Of a stretch of 64,000 nt of DNA, positions 29,138-38,230 are shown piece by piece. Both the position numbers and the translations under genes were made by a program. The stretch lies in assembly GCA_963790585.1 (NCBI GenBank), contig CAWBOY010000001.1, forward strand, positions 934,050 through 998,049. The letters run 5' to 3'. Positions within the stretch are counted from its first letter, which is position 1; the number at the start of each line of letters is the position of its first letter. Source of the DNA: CAWBOY01 sp963790585. GTDB lineage: Bacteria > Planctomycetota > Planctomycetia > Gemmatales > Gemmataceae. Under the pieces are notes generated by a model that was given only the letters and a program-made list of their open reading frames with translations, was not told the DNA's origin and did not search any database.

Positions 29138-29488
29138 CATTAGGGACTAACGCATTAACAATATCCCTGCTTCGTGACAGGTTCCTGCCTCTCGAAGTCA
29201 GTCCAGCCTGCGATTCGATTTCGCTTTTCGACCTTTGGATCCAATGCGAACGCACGAGCCGTTCCACGACGAAACGTGGAGACGAGTGCCTGAATGCGCG
29301 TATTGATTTCTAGCCTTCCAAGGCTGGACGCGCGGAACCCGTCTTTTCCTTCGCTTTTTCTCTCCCCATCTCCGTGGGAGACGCTCCCTGGAAAAGGATG
29401 TCCGGGGCCTTAAGTTCCGTTAACAGGGACGTGGCTCTTCAACACCTTTCCAGAGTGCCTGCACCGGTCAGGCCGGAGTTGTTTCGCC
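29138..29488 (+). other. Long 5' leader of the DUF4912 gene
   Basis: About 350 bases without a convincing gene lie between the predicted start of transcription and the DUF4912 ATG. Several short stems are visible, such as tagccttccaaggctgga and a ctccgtgggag stem. A small unannotated RNA or a regulatory leader are possible; no known riboswitch motif was recognised. Confidence 0.35.
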
Positions 29489-30676
29489 ATGACACGCGAT
29501 GAGTTGCAGTCTTGCAGCAAAAAAATCCTGGCTCAGATGGCCAAGGACTGTAGCATCTCCGGCTGGCACGACATGACGAAGGACCAGCTGATCCTCGCTC
29601 TCGCCCGCCGCCCTGTCGCTCGTCCAAAACCTGTTGCGAAAGCGACCAAGGCCGCCGAACCGGCCAAGGTTCCTCAAACTGTTGCCAAAGTCCGATCGAC
29701 TTCCTCTTCCTCACCTCGCACACTGACGCCCAGCCGGCGAACTCCGGTCCAAACGGCAGCTGCGCGTGACACCTCGTCGTCAGCGGAACAAGAAGTCGAA
29801 TCGAGCAAGTACAACATCGGCGTACCGACGAGAGACCTTTCCACGAAAGGGCCGCGCGATCTGCCGACGGGTTATGGCAAAGATCGCATCGTTCTCATGG
29901 TGCGCGACCCTTATTGGCTTCATACCTACTGGGAGCTGACGCGCCACGCCATTCAACGGGCCGAAGCGGCGCTGGCTCAAGAATGGTATGGCTCCAAGCC
30001 GATCCTTCGGCTACTCGACGTCACGACCAATGACATCACGGCTACCACTGAGACGATCGTTCGCGATATCGAAATTCATGGCGGCTGCAACAGCTGGTAT
30101 ATCGACGTCAACAATCCGCCGCGCTCGTTTCGCATCGACATTGGCTACCTGTCGAAATCCGGCCGATTTTATGTGCTGGCGCGCTCGAACGTCGTCAACA
30201 CACCTCGGGCCGGCATGAGCGATGCCATTGATGAAAACTGGGCTGACTTTGACACTAAAAAGGCCGACCGCATCTATGCCATGTCCGGAGGCTTCGATGC
30301 AGGCGCCAGCAGCCTCGAACTCAAAGAACTCTTCGAAGAGCGCTTGCGTCGTCCCCTCGGCTCGCCGTCGGTCACGAGCTTTGGCTCCGGCGGCTCCCTT
30401 TTCGGCGGCCGATCGCGCAAGTTCTGGTTCCAACTCGATGCGGAACTGATCGTCTACGGAGCCACCGAACCGAACTCCCGCGTAACCCTGCAAGGCGAGC
30501 CGGTCCAGCTGCGGCCTGACGGCACCTTCACGATGCGGTTCAGCCTGCCCGATAGCCGGCAGATCCTCCCCGCGGTCGCCACGTCACCGGATGGCATCGA
30601 AGAGCGCACCATCGTTCTCGCGGTCGAGCGGAACACAAAACATCTCGATCCAGTTGTCAACGACGGGAATGAGTGA
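29489..30676 (+). CDS. DUF4912 protein with SAP/Rho-N-like start
   Basis: An intact protein of 395 residues. The start (MTRDELQSCSKKILAQMAKD then MTKDQLILALARR) is a SAP/Rho-N-like helical unit that may bind nucleic acid. A basic Ser/Pro/Thr linker follows, then the DUF4912 domain (DRIVLMVRDPYWLHTYWELT, LRLLDVT, WYIDVNNPPRSFRIDIGYL, GRFYVLARSNVV). After that come a linker and a C-terminal Ig-like part (ELIVYGATEPNSRVTLQGEP, LRPDGTFTMRFSLPD). DUF4912 is related to carbohydrate-binding folds, but its role is unknown. It has its own promoter and long leader. Confidence 0.85.
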   Translation: MTRDELQSCSKKILAQMAKDCSISGWHDMTKDQLILALARRPVARPKPVAKATKAAEPAKVPQTVAKVRSTSSSSPRTLTPSRRTPVQTAAARDTSSSAEQEVESSKYNIGVPTRDLSTKGPRDLPTGYGKDRIVLMVRDPYWLHTYWELTRHAIQRAEAALAQEWYGSKPILRLLDVTTNDITATTETIVRDIEIHGGCNSWYIDVNNPPRSFRIDIGYLSKSGRFYVLARSNVVNTPRAGMSDAIDENWADFDTKKADRIYAMSGGFDAGASSLELKELFEERLRRPLGSPSVTSFGSGGSLFGGRSRKFWFQLDAELIVYGATEPNSRVTLQGEPVQLRPDGTFTMRFSLPDSRQILPAVATSPDGIEERTIVLAVERNTKHLDPVVNDGNE

Positions 30677-30690
30677 CATAATTGGGGCAA

Positions 30691-30744
30691 GTAGACGCGG
30701 CATCTTGCCGCGTGAAAACACGACGCGGCATCTTGCCGCGTCTA
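30691..30744. repeat. Two tandem copies of the gacgcggcatcttgccgcgt palindrome
   Basis: Two palindromes (gtagacgcggcatcttgccg and acgacgcggcatcttgccgc) lie back to back between the DUF4912 and ABC genes. They match the palindrome at 2842-2867. They could be a terminator or an attenuator. Confidence 0.8.
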
Positions 30745-30783
30745 CATTCCCTCCCCACCGCATCGCCCCTCTGGATACCCCTC

Positions 30784-31548
30784 GTGGACACAGAGCAAAT
30801 CGCTACTCTTCCGCATTTGCCGGTGGCTCCCCCGCCTGGACGCTCCCTGATAGCTCGCGTCATCGACCTGGAAAAGGAATATCACCTGTCCGTGGTCGTC
30901 CGCGCACTGCGCGGCGTCAGTCTGAGCTTTGAAGAAGGCGATTTTGTCGCACTGATGGGACCGTCCGGCTCGGGCAAATCGACGCTGCTCAACTTGCTCG
31001 GCTGCCTCGATCGACCGACGCGCGGCCACTATTACCTTGGTGAAAACGACGTCTCCACGATGGAAGACGATCAGCTCTCCGAGGTCCGCAGCCGCTATAT
31101 CGGCTTCATCTTTCAGTCTTATAACCTGTTGGCCCAATACACGGTCGTCGAGAACATCGAAATCCCCCTCTTATATCAAGGATGCCGCCTCAACGAGGCG
31201 ACGCGGCAACGTTGCCACGCGCTGGCGGAGATGGTAGGCCTTGGTTCGCGCCTTGATCACAGACCCAGCCAGCTGTCAGGCGGCCAGCAACAACGCGTTG
31301 CCATTGCCCGGTCGCTTGTCAACGATCCACACGTCATTCTGGCCGACGAGCCGACTGGAAACCTCGACTCGAAGACCAGTGACGAAATCATGATGCTTCT
31401 GACCGAACTCAATCGCGCCGGCAAGACGATCATAATGGTGACGCACGAAAACGACATCGCCGCCTGGGCGCGCCGCGTCGTCCGGATGCGCGACGGCAGC
31501 GTCGAATCCGACGTCCGCAACGATCCCATGACGAGGATCACCCCATGA
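30784..31548 (+). CDS. MacB/LolD-type ABC transporter ATPase
   Basis: About 254 residues. Walker A is GPSGSGKST, the Q-loop is in FIFQSYNLL, the signature is LSGGQQQR, Walker B is VILADEP, and TGNLDSKTS is the D-loop type of the MacB/LolD group. GTG 30784 is preferred because upstream codons lie inside the palindromes. The stop overlaps the permease start (ATGA). With the next gene it forms a mechanotransmission-type exporter or lipoprotein-release system. Confidence 0.9.
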   Translation: MDTEQIATLPHLPVAPPPGRSLIARVIDLEKEYHLSVVVRALRGVSLSFEEGDFVALMGPSGSGKSTLLNLLGCLDRPTRGHYYLGENDVSTMEDDQLSEVRSRYIGFIFQSYNLLAQYTVVENIEIPLLYQGCRLNEATRQRCHALAEMVGLGSRLDHRPSQLSGGQQQRVAIARSLVNDPHVILADEPTGNLDSKTSDEIMMLLTELNRAGKTIIMVTHENDIAAWARRVVRMRDGSVESDVRNDPMTRITP

Positions 31549-32901
31549 GCTTTTTCACCATTCTCTCCATCCTCGGCGGCGTCGGCATCCTGGCGTTCTT
31601 GCCCTTGTTCTCGACGGAAAAGGGCCGCCGCAGCTTTTCGCTCGCGCTGCGCAGCCTGTGGTTGCATAAACTGCGGTCGTTCCTGTCCGTATTGGGCATC
31701 ATCATCGGCACCGGCTCCGTCGTCAGCCTGATGGCGTTCGGCGAAGGCAGTATGCAAGACGCCCTCGACGATATCAAACGACTTGGCGCGACGAACCTCA
31801 TTGTCCGCGCTGTCAAGCCGCCGGACGATTCCTCAAATCAACAGGGGCAGCGCGTCGCGATCTATGGCCTGACCTACGACGACTACGAGCGCTTCAAGAC
31901 CATCCCGTCGATCACGCGCCTGGTGCCGATGCGCATTTTTTCGCAAGAGATCCGCAACCGCGAATACAAAATCACCGGACGTGTCGTCGCCACCTTGCCC
32001 GAATATGCCGAGGTCAACACATTGGTTCCTGTTTCCGGTCGCTTCCTGACGGCTGCGGACGACCGTGAGATGTTGAACGTGGCCGTGCTTGGTTCGACGA
32101 CGGCGGAGCGCCTGTTTCCCTATGAGGATCCGCTCGGTCAGTCTGTCCGCGCTGGGGAAATACTTCTATCGGGTGATCGGCATCCTCAAAAATCGTATGC
32201 CCACTGGTGGGAGCGGCGGCAGCCAGGCTGCCGAGGATTTCAACAGCGACGTCTACATTCCATTGCAGACATGCAAAGTCCGTTTCGGCGAGCGCATCGT
32301 CATTCGCCGGCCCGGCAGCATGAATGCCGAACAGGTCCAGCTCAATCAGGTAACGCTATCGGTGGCCGACACGGACGACGTGCGGCCCGCCGGCGAAGTG
32401 ATTTCCGACCTCTTGCAGCTCTACCACGGCAAACGAAACGACTGGGTCGTGACCATCCCGCTTGATCGCCTTGAAGAGGCCGAGCGCGCCAAGGACCGCT
32501 TCATCGGCCTGCTCGTGGTCATCGCCGGCATTTCACTTCTCGTCGGCGGCATCGGCATTATGAACATCATGTTGGCCACTGTTACGGAACGCACCCGCGA
32601 AATCGGCATCCGCCGGGCTCTCGGCGCCAAACGACTCGACATCACATTGCAGTTCCTGATCGAGGCCGTGGTTCAGACCACGGTGGGCGGCATGTGCGGC
32701 GTGCTCCTCGGTCTCGCCTCCGTCTTCGTCTTCCCGCCACTTTGGAACCTGATCATGGGCACGCCTCTGCCGGCGAAGCTCAACATCATGTCGATTTTCC
32801 TATCGGTCGAGTTCTCGGTGGCCGTCGGCGTCCTATTCGGTTGGTACCCCTCGTGGCGCGCCGCGAAACTGGATCCGATCGAAGCCCTTCGACACGAGTA
32901 G
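31545..32901 (+). CDS. MacB-type ABC permease, frameshifted
   Basis: About 450 residues with four membrane helices. One is at the start; the SLWLHKLRSFLSVLGIIIGT helix precedes a large periplasmic MacB-core domain (LGATNLIVRAVKP, GRFLTAADDREMLNVAVLG). The FtsX-like C-terminal helices follow (GGIGIMNIMLATVTERTREIG, given in part, and GIRRALGAKR). The frame changes in the GGGG run at 32154-32157: GQSVRAG is followed in the next frame by KYFYRVIGILKNR. Removing one G restores the family sequence. No separate membrane-fusion protein gene is adjacent. Confidence 0.88.
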
Positions 32902-32909
32902 TAGGACAT

Positions 32910-32940
32910 TTATATAGCCCCCGGCTTGCCGGGGGTCCTA
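32910..32940. repeat. Short tatatagcccccggcttgcc hairpin
   Basis: A stem cccccggc/gccggggg lies between the convergent permease and transglutaminase genes. It is related to the inverted repeat at 28991-29054 and may act as a terminator on both strands. Confidence 0.65.
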
Positions 32941-33765
32941 ACCATGTCCGTCTCGGTTATCAGCAACCTCATCCGTCCAAACCGTGAACTGCAACAGAGT
33001 CGTCGGCCCGAACGACGTGGTGAGCGCCACGTCGACGGCGTCCCGGCCGTAAGCCATGACCACGCGACCGATGCGCGGGATGTTGTGCCGTGCGTCGAAC
33101 GTGTGCCATTGACCACCCAAATAGGCTTCAAACCAGGCGCTGAAATCCATCGGAGCGTCCGTCGCCGGTACGCCGATGTCGCCCAGGTAGCCCGTGGCAT
33201 ACCGCGCGGGAATGCCCATGCAGCGGCAGAAAGTAATGGCCAGGTGGGTGAAATCGCGGCAAACCCCGGCCCGCTCCTTGTAGACGTCATGGGCCGTCTT
33301 CGTCGGGCGCACGAAGGCGTAGCCAAAGCGAACGTTGGTATGCACCCAGTCGCAAATCGCCTGCACTCGACCCCATCCCGTCGGCGCGGTCGCGAACAGG
33401 TTCCAGGCGATCTCGGAGAGGGAATCGACTTCGCAATAACGGCTGGCCATCAGAAAGGGCAAGGTGTCGAAAGGAAGGTCTTCGACAGCGTGCTGAATCG
33501 CATCCGGGCGAACGGCATCCGGTACTGCGGAGTCCTTCACCATTGTGTCATTCCAAAAACGGATACGGCCAGCGGGGGCGACGATGCGAGTACAACGATT
33601 ACCAAACTGATCCAGGAAATCGTCGCGATGATCCTCCGGTTCGACGCAAACCCGATCGGGCCGCAAGTGGCTGGCAGCGCGCGTGGGGTGAGTCGAAAGA
33701 CATAATATCATCGGCGTGCGTGCCGGCACTTCAAAGATCAGGTCGTAGCCGAGTCGTAGAATCAT
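32938..33765 (-). CDS. Transglutaminase-like cysteine peptidase
   Basis: An intact cytosolic protein of 275 residues. The N-terminal beta part precedes a transglutaminase core. The catalytic Cys is in RAGVCRDFTHLAITFCR, His in GGQWHTFDARHN, and Asp in the DARHNIPRIGR stretch that follows. The pattern matches bacterial transglutaminase-like proteins of the YebA type, which are thought to be peptidases or amidases rather than crosslinkers. The substrate is unknown. Confidence 0.88.
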   Translation of the reverse strand: MILRLGYDLIFEVPARTPMILCLSTHPTRAASHLRPDRVCVEPEDHRDDFLDQFGNRCTRIVAPAGRIRFWNDTMVKDSAVPDAVRPDAIQHAVEDLPFDTLPFLMASRYCEVDSLSEIAWNLFATAPTGWGRVQAICDWVHTNVRFGYAFVRPTKTAHDVYKERAGVCRDFTHLAITFCRCMGIPARYATGYLGDIGVPATDAPMDFSAWFEAYLGGQWHTFDARHNIPRIGRVVMAYGRDAVDVALTTSFGPTTLLQFTVWTDEVADNRDGHG

Positions 33766-33832
33766 GAGCGTCTCTTGAGAAGGTGACGGACGACAATGTC
33801 GGCAAATCTATCGCTTGTGCGATGAAAGGCGA

Positions 33833-34174
33833 TCACGCCCTTCCCGCCTCGAGTTCATCACCTTCCTTGGTGTAGGCAGGCGGCACGTAGATATTCAGCG
33901 TCTTCAGCGGCTCTGATCCGAGATTTCTGATCTCATGTTTGTCACCGTGCTCAATTAATAGTAAAGTTCCCGTGCGCAGCTCCACTCGTTCATCGTTGAC
34001 AATGGCTACGCCAGTTCCGGCGATTACATAAAGCCACTGATCCGCTCCTTTGTGCCGATTCTCTGAGCCGCCCGTGGTTTCCTCGGGTTTCAGCGTCATT
34101 TGAGCGGCTTGGGCCTTGCCATTGCAAAGTACAACGCGAAAGCCCTGGCCGAATTGTAGGTGTTTGTGTTGCAT
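33833..34174 (-). CDS. Cupin-domain protein
   Basis: A small cupin of 113 residues. Motif 1 appears in ENRHKGADQWLYVIAGTG, with metal-binding His and Gln/Trp variation, and motif 2 in LIEHGDKHEIRNLGSEP. It probably forms a single-domain beta barrel that binds metal or a small sugar acid. It has no clear operon partner; the gap to the glycosyltransferase end holds a hairpin repeat. Confidence 0.85.
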   Translation of the reverse strand: MQHKHLQFGQGFRVVLCNGKAQAAQMTLKPEETTGGSENRHKGADQWLYVIAGTGVAIVNDERVELRTGTLLLIEHGDKHEIRNLGSEPLKTLNIYVPPAYTKEGDELEAGRA

Positions 34175-34271
34175 GGTTGAGCGCGCAGTCTCTTCGTCGC
34201 CAATGAGTAGTCTGCCAAACAGTTAGCAAAGTGCATGCCGGGGGTGAGTTTATTTATCGTTGCATAAATAA

Positions 34272-34313
34272 GCCCCCCTACCCAGGGTGCGCTGCGCGAC
34301 CCTGGGTAGGGGG
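34272..34313. repeat. Palindrome cccctacccagggtgcgctg that ends the glycosyltransferase gene
   Basis: An almost perfect palindrome (cccctacccagggt ... accctgggtagggg) overlaps the last codons and stop of the glycosyltransferase gene. Relatives occur at 40157-40192 and 40267-40295. It may also be the terminator of the gene. Confidence 0.8.
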
Positions 34314-35483
34314 ACGTGCAAGCAACCGCTTCCGACCCCGCACGCCTCGCAACACCTCGTAGATCTGCCTCGCATACGCCTCCGTCGAATACCGCAACCG
34401 GGCTTGGTGCCATCCAGCTTCGCCATGTTGGCAAGCGAGTTCCGGGGCCTCGACATAGCGTGCCATGCACCCTGCCAGAATTGCAGCGTCACCGTGATAA
34501 AGGAAGCCGGTGCGGCCATGTTCGATAAGCTCGCTGGTGCCGCCGCTGTCGTAGCCGATGACGGGGCGGCAGGCGGACATCGCCTCCACGGTAACTCGGC
34601 CCATCGCCTCATTGCGTGAACACATGAGGGCGACGTCAGCCGTCAGAAAAGCGCGTTCCGGATCTGGTATATAGCCCCAAAACTCAACTCGGTTGGCCAC
34701 CCCGAGGTCGTCGACAATCCCGCGGCAGTGGTCGAAATAAGCCTGGTCTCCCGTTTCGCCGGCGCCGCCGACGAGAAGCAAGCGCACGTCCGAGAAGGGG
34801 TCGGCAACTTGCGCGAAAGCCTTGATCGCCTCCGCTTGCCCCTTGCTCTCACGAAAGCGGCCGACCAGCACGAATGTGAATGGCTGTTGGCGACCCAGCT
34901 GTGCCTCCGCCGCTCGGCGCCGATCGTCGAACACCACTTCCGGGGCAACGCCGTTATAGATGACATGCGCGTTTGCCTGGGTTGGCCTACCTAGAAAGGC
35001 TCGTTTCAATGCTCTCGAAACGAATATCGTACCATCGGCGCTACGGAGGCCAGTGCGCATCAACCGCATCCCGAAGTCGGGCCAAAGATCGTAATCGCGG
35101 CTACCGAATTCGCGGATATGCCAGATGTGTGGCAGGCCGAGCCGGGCCGCGGCCATCGCGCCGATCGGTATGACGGACGAGTTAGAATAAACCAGATCCG
35201 ACCGCCAGCGAGCGATCTGCTCGACGATCGGCCCAAGGTTGCGGACATTTTGAAATAGCCGCCGCACCGCTCCTACGACGGTAGGCCGCGTTGAGACCCA
35301 CCATTCAAATGGGAGACGCGCGGTGGGAATAGCTCGGCTGGCCAACACCGTAAGTAGATCGCCCCCGTCGGGACAGATGACGTGAGCGTGAACGCCGAAA
35401 TTACGGAGCCCTTCGATAAGATTCAGCAACGACAGGTTGGCGCCATAGAGTTCCGCGTAGTGGGTAAAGAATGTGATACGCAT
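34278..35483 (-). CDS. Glycosyltransferase, family 4-like (GT-B)
   Basis: An intact protein of 401 residues. The N-terminal GT-4-like domain (RITFFTHYAELYGANLSLLNL) and the C-terminal GT-1 domain are complete: FVLVGRFRESKGQAEAIKAF, VEFWGYIPDPERAFLTADVAL (in parts), then the EX7E region EAMGRVTVEAMSACRPVIG and GYDSGGTSELI. It should transfer a sugar to a cell-surface polysaccharide. The last dozen residues (LLARPPTQGRAAHPG) are encoded by a palindromic repeat, so the natural C-terminus probably ended near GRKRLL. ATG 35483 is chosen because it directly precedes the Rossmann-like strand. Confidence 0.87.
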   Translation of the reverse strand: MRITFFTHYAELYGANLSLLNLIEGLRNFGVHAHVICPDGGDLLTVLASRAIPTARLPFEWWVSTRPTVVGAVRRLFQNVRNLGPIVEQIARWRSDLVYSNSSVIPIGAMAAARLGLPHIWHIREFGSRDYDLWPDFGMRLMRTGLRSADGTIFVSRALKRAFLGRPTQANAHVIYNGVAPEVVFDDRRRAAEAQLGRQQPFTFVLVGRFRESKGQAEAIKAFAQVADPFSDVRLLLVGGAGETGDQAYFDHCRGIVDDLGVANRVEFWGYIPDPERAFLTADVALMCSRNEAMGRVTVEAMSACRPVIGYDSGGTSELIEHGRTGFLYHGDAAILAGCMARYVEAPELACQHGEAGWHQARLRYSTEAYARQIYEVLRGVRGRKRLLARPPTQGRAAHPG

Positions 35484-35561
35484 GGCATTAACCCGCGCCA
35501 AAAGGAATGTCGCCTTTCGCTCCGCGAAAGAACACAACGTCGGCGCGGATCCTGGTGCGCC

Positions 35562-35675
35562 GTCCAGACTAAATTTGCGGGTGGCACAGACATTCCTGTC
35601 TGTGCGGGAACCGACGAATGTGCCATTTGCTGCACAGACAGGAATGTCTGTGCCACCCGTAAATTTAGTCTGGAC
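35562..35675. repeat. Large inverted repeat, gcacagacaggaatgtctgt family
   Basis: Arms of 44 bases at 35562-35605 and 35632-35675, with one mismatch, surround a 26-base centre. Each arm itself contains the palindrome acagacaggaatgtctgt. The repeat lies upstream of the glycosyltransferase and just after the end of the ABC permease gene. The near-identity of arms suggests a mobile repeat (MITE-like) rather than a simple terminator. Confidence 0.85.
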
Positions 35676-35681
35676 GTGGCA

Positions 35682-37304
35682 CTAGCCTTGAGGATGCACA
35701 AATTCGCCCGCGGGCGGAGCTTCGACCGGTTCAATTAATTCAGGCGCCTTGTAGGGAGGCTGGAAGTTCCGTATTTGCCGCGAGAACCAGGGAATACAGA
35801 AGAAGGTCGCCGCCACCGCCAGCGGACCAACAAAGGCGAGATGAGCTTCGGCGACGAAATATTGACCAAAGGTCTGTTCTCCTAAGGACTCCGATACGGC
35901 AACGAACGGGTTACCAATTTTCCACCATTGCGCACGGTTACCAAAGCGAGCTTGGGTCGGATCCGCATCGAGAACAAAGGCTAACATAAAGGGCAGCGTA
36001 CTACCCAAACCGATGAGAATCATCGCCACGAGCCAGGTATGGGCAGGCTGAAGACGATTGCGAAACACAGATCGGCGCACCAATACCGCCAACAGGCAAT
36101 AGGTGTAGATGTAAAGGTATCCCACCAGAAAGGTCGGCCATAACCGCATAGCTATGTCCCGGTCGCCGAGTAACCTCCCGACTCCAGCTACCCCCACGGC
36201 CATGACCATCTGACTCTGGAATGCGACCCCCCCCACAGCCGTGACCGTGGCGAAAGTCAATACAAGAAGTCCTGTCACGAAAAAAATGCCGCCAGCTGCA
36301 CCGCTGTAGAACGGAAACGCCAGCCAGCGCGATGTGGTGGAACGTGGAATGGCGCTAATTAATCGAGGCCCCAACTCCTCGCGCTCGCTGATGACAATAA
36401 AGAGATTCATACTAAAGAACAGAGCCCAGAAAGTCATCCAGCAGCGAATTGGCAAAAAACGGTGAAATTGCAAACTCCAAGCCAGCGCTACCCCGCCGCT
36501 AAACGCCCAGAAACCTAACAGGAACAGTCGAACCGGCAGTGCGCGGTTTGACGACGGCGGACTGAGCAGGGCAACAGACCATGTGAACAGCACTCCGATT
36601 ATTCCGCCGACGCCAGCTGTGTAGGTGCCCAGAACCGACCAGAATTCCAGCGAGTCGGCCGGAAAAAAGAACAATCCTTGCGCGGCAAGGAAGAGAGTCA
36701 TCATGAGCGAGCCTGAAAGAAGATTGCCAATCACACTAAGACCCATGAAGCCCAGGAAAATCTTGAGACCGCGATTTGCGGGAATTGCCGCCAAACAAAT
36801 TGCAAACTGCGTCGAGAGCATTACCGTCAAAAAATCGGCGAAGAGGATCGTCAGGATCGTGGGGATATCAACGCCGCCCATCAAATAACAGAACGTCATA
36901 AACGGGGCGCAAGCGCTGAAGATCATCAGGCACAAAACCATCGCCGCGAATAACTTGCCCGACACAATGGAGCCAGGTCCGAGCGCGGAGATGAAGAGCA
37001 AATCGACATTCGTATCGGAACGTTCGGCGGCGAGCCTCACGCCGGCGTAGGCGGGGATCAACAACATACAGGTGCTAAGCAGAGCTACCTGCAACGCAGA
37101 GAATACCGCCAGGCCAGATTGCATATTGGCCTCGTGGTGCGCCTCCTCAATAGAGAGGATACCTGTGAACAGCGTGACCTGGATAGCCAGAAACACCAAG
37201 AGCGATAGGACCACGATGCGGCTCTGCACCACCTCGCGCAGTTCCTTGACAACGATCGGGTTGAGCGAATCGTCGATCCAGTCGAGCATTCCGGGCGTCT
37301 TCAC
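35682..37304 (-). CDS. ABC-2-like permease, large
   Basis: An intact membrane protein of 540 residues with about twelve helices. The start (LNPIVVKELREVVQSRIVVL) has the VKELRE amphipathic motif of ABC-2 permeases, and RLAAERSDTNVDLLFISAL is the typical coupling region. It overlaps the ATPase gene by 4 bases. With its partners it probably forms an exporter or a membrane-remodelling complex of the GldF/NatB kind; the substrate is unknown. Confidence 0.82.
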   Translation of the reverse strand: MKTPGMLDWIDDSLNPIVVKELREVVQSRIVVLSLLVFLAIQVTLFTGILSIEEAHHEANMQSGLAVFSALQVALLSTCMLLIPAYAGVRLAAERSDTNVDLLFISALGPGSIVSGKLFAAMVLCLMIFSACAPFMTFCYLMGGVDIPTILTILFADFLTVMLSTQFAICLAAIPANRGLKIFLGFMGLSVIGNLLSGSLMMTLFLAAQGLFFFPADSLEFWSVLGTYTAGVGGIIGVLFTWSVALLSPPSSNRALPVRLFLLGFWAFSGGVALAWSLQFHRFLPIRCWMTFWALFFSMNLFIVISEREELGPRLISAIPRSTTSRWLAFPFYSGAAGGIFFVTGLLVLTFATVTAVGGVAFQSQMVMAVGVAGVGRLLGDRDIAMRLWPTFLVGYLYIYTYCLLAVLVRRSVFRNRLQPAHTWLVAMILIGLGSTLPFMLAFVLDADPTQARFGNRAQWWKIGNPFVAVSESLGEQTFGQYFVAEAHLAFVGPLAVAATFFCIPWFSRQIRNFQPPYKAPELIEPVEAPPAGEFVHPQG

Positions 37305-38230
37305 TGCACATCCCCCTTGGTGACACTCATGAAGATCTGTTCGAGGTCGAGCTTGCGCTGGCGGAACTCGACTACCGCGAAACCGGCATGGATTAAACCG
37401 GAGAGCAAGCCACAGCAGACGTCCTCAGTGCCGATGACTTCGGCTTCGATTGTGTGTTCCGTTACCTTCGCTCCTTCGACATTCGGTTGAGTCTGGAGAT
37501 ATTTATGTACTTCTTCCAGACGATTCAGTGGGCGGACGATCACGGTGCGGCGCATTTGGTTATCGACCAGCAGCTCCTTGAGCGTGCCGGCGCGCAGGAT
37601 CCGGCCGCGCTCGATGAAGACCGCCCCGGTACAGATTTCCGCCAGCTCACTCAGAATGTGGGAGCTGATGAGCACGGCTTTGCCCTGAGCGGCAATGACT
37701 TTGAGAAGCTCGCGCAATTCGATGCGGGCACGCGGGTCCAAGCCGGCGGCCGGCTCATCCATAATCAATACGGCGGGATCATGGACGAGCGCTCGAGCGA
37801 CACTGACGCGGTTCTTCATTCCTTTGGAAAGAGCGTGGAGCCGTTTGTCACGGATGCCGCCGAGGTTGGTGAACTCCTCAGTGTCGGCCACGACCTTGCG
37901 GCGCCGATTGCCGCAAATACCGTAGGCGCGAGCAAAGAAATCGAGGTACTCGTGAACGGTGATATCACGATGGCTTGGCAAGGAATCGGGGACATAGCCG
38001 ACCAGGCGGCGCGCTACTTCAGGCTCCTGTATCAACGAAATCTCGTCGATAAAGGCATCGCCACTCGTCGGTTCATCGAGCGTGGCGAGAATGCGCATCG
38101 TGCTACTTTTTCCCGCTCCATTGGGGCCGACAAAGCCAAAGATCTGGTCGGAAGCGAAGCTGAACGAAATGCCATCGACGGCCTTGGTAGCGCCGAAGTG
38201 CTTCTTCAGCTTGACGACGCTAATTTTCAT
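37301..38230 (-). CDS. ABC transporter ATPase of ABC-2 system
   Basis: A protein of 309 residues. Walker A is GPNGAGKSS, the signature is LSKGMKNRVSVARAL, Walker B is AVLIMDEPAAGLDP, and the H-loop is in LISSHILSELAEICTG. The C-terminal extension (VEGAKVTEHTIEAEVIGT, LDLEQIFMSVT) is typical of the CcmA/GldA/NatA group. ATG 38230 is used; it overlaps the upstream gene by 11 bases and the permease by 4. Confidence 0.92.
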   Translation of the reverse strand: MKISVVKLKKHFGATKAVDGISFSFASDQIFGFVGPNGAGKSSTMRILATLDEPTSGDAFIDEISLIQEPEVARRLVGYVPDSLPSHRDITVHEYLDFFARAYGICGNRRRKVVADTEEFTNLGGIRDKRLHALSKGMKNRVSVARALVHDPAVLIMDEPAAGLDPRARIELRELLKVIAAQGKAVLISSHILSELAEICTGAVFIERGRILRAGTLKELLVDNQMRRTVIVRPLNRLEEVHKYLQTQPNVEGAKVTEHTIEAEVIGTEDVCCGLLSGLIHAGFAVVEFRQRKLDLEQIFMSVTKGDVQ

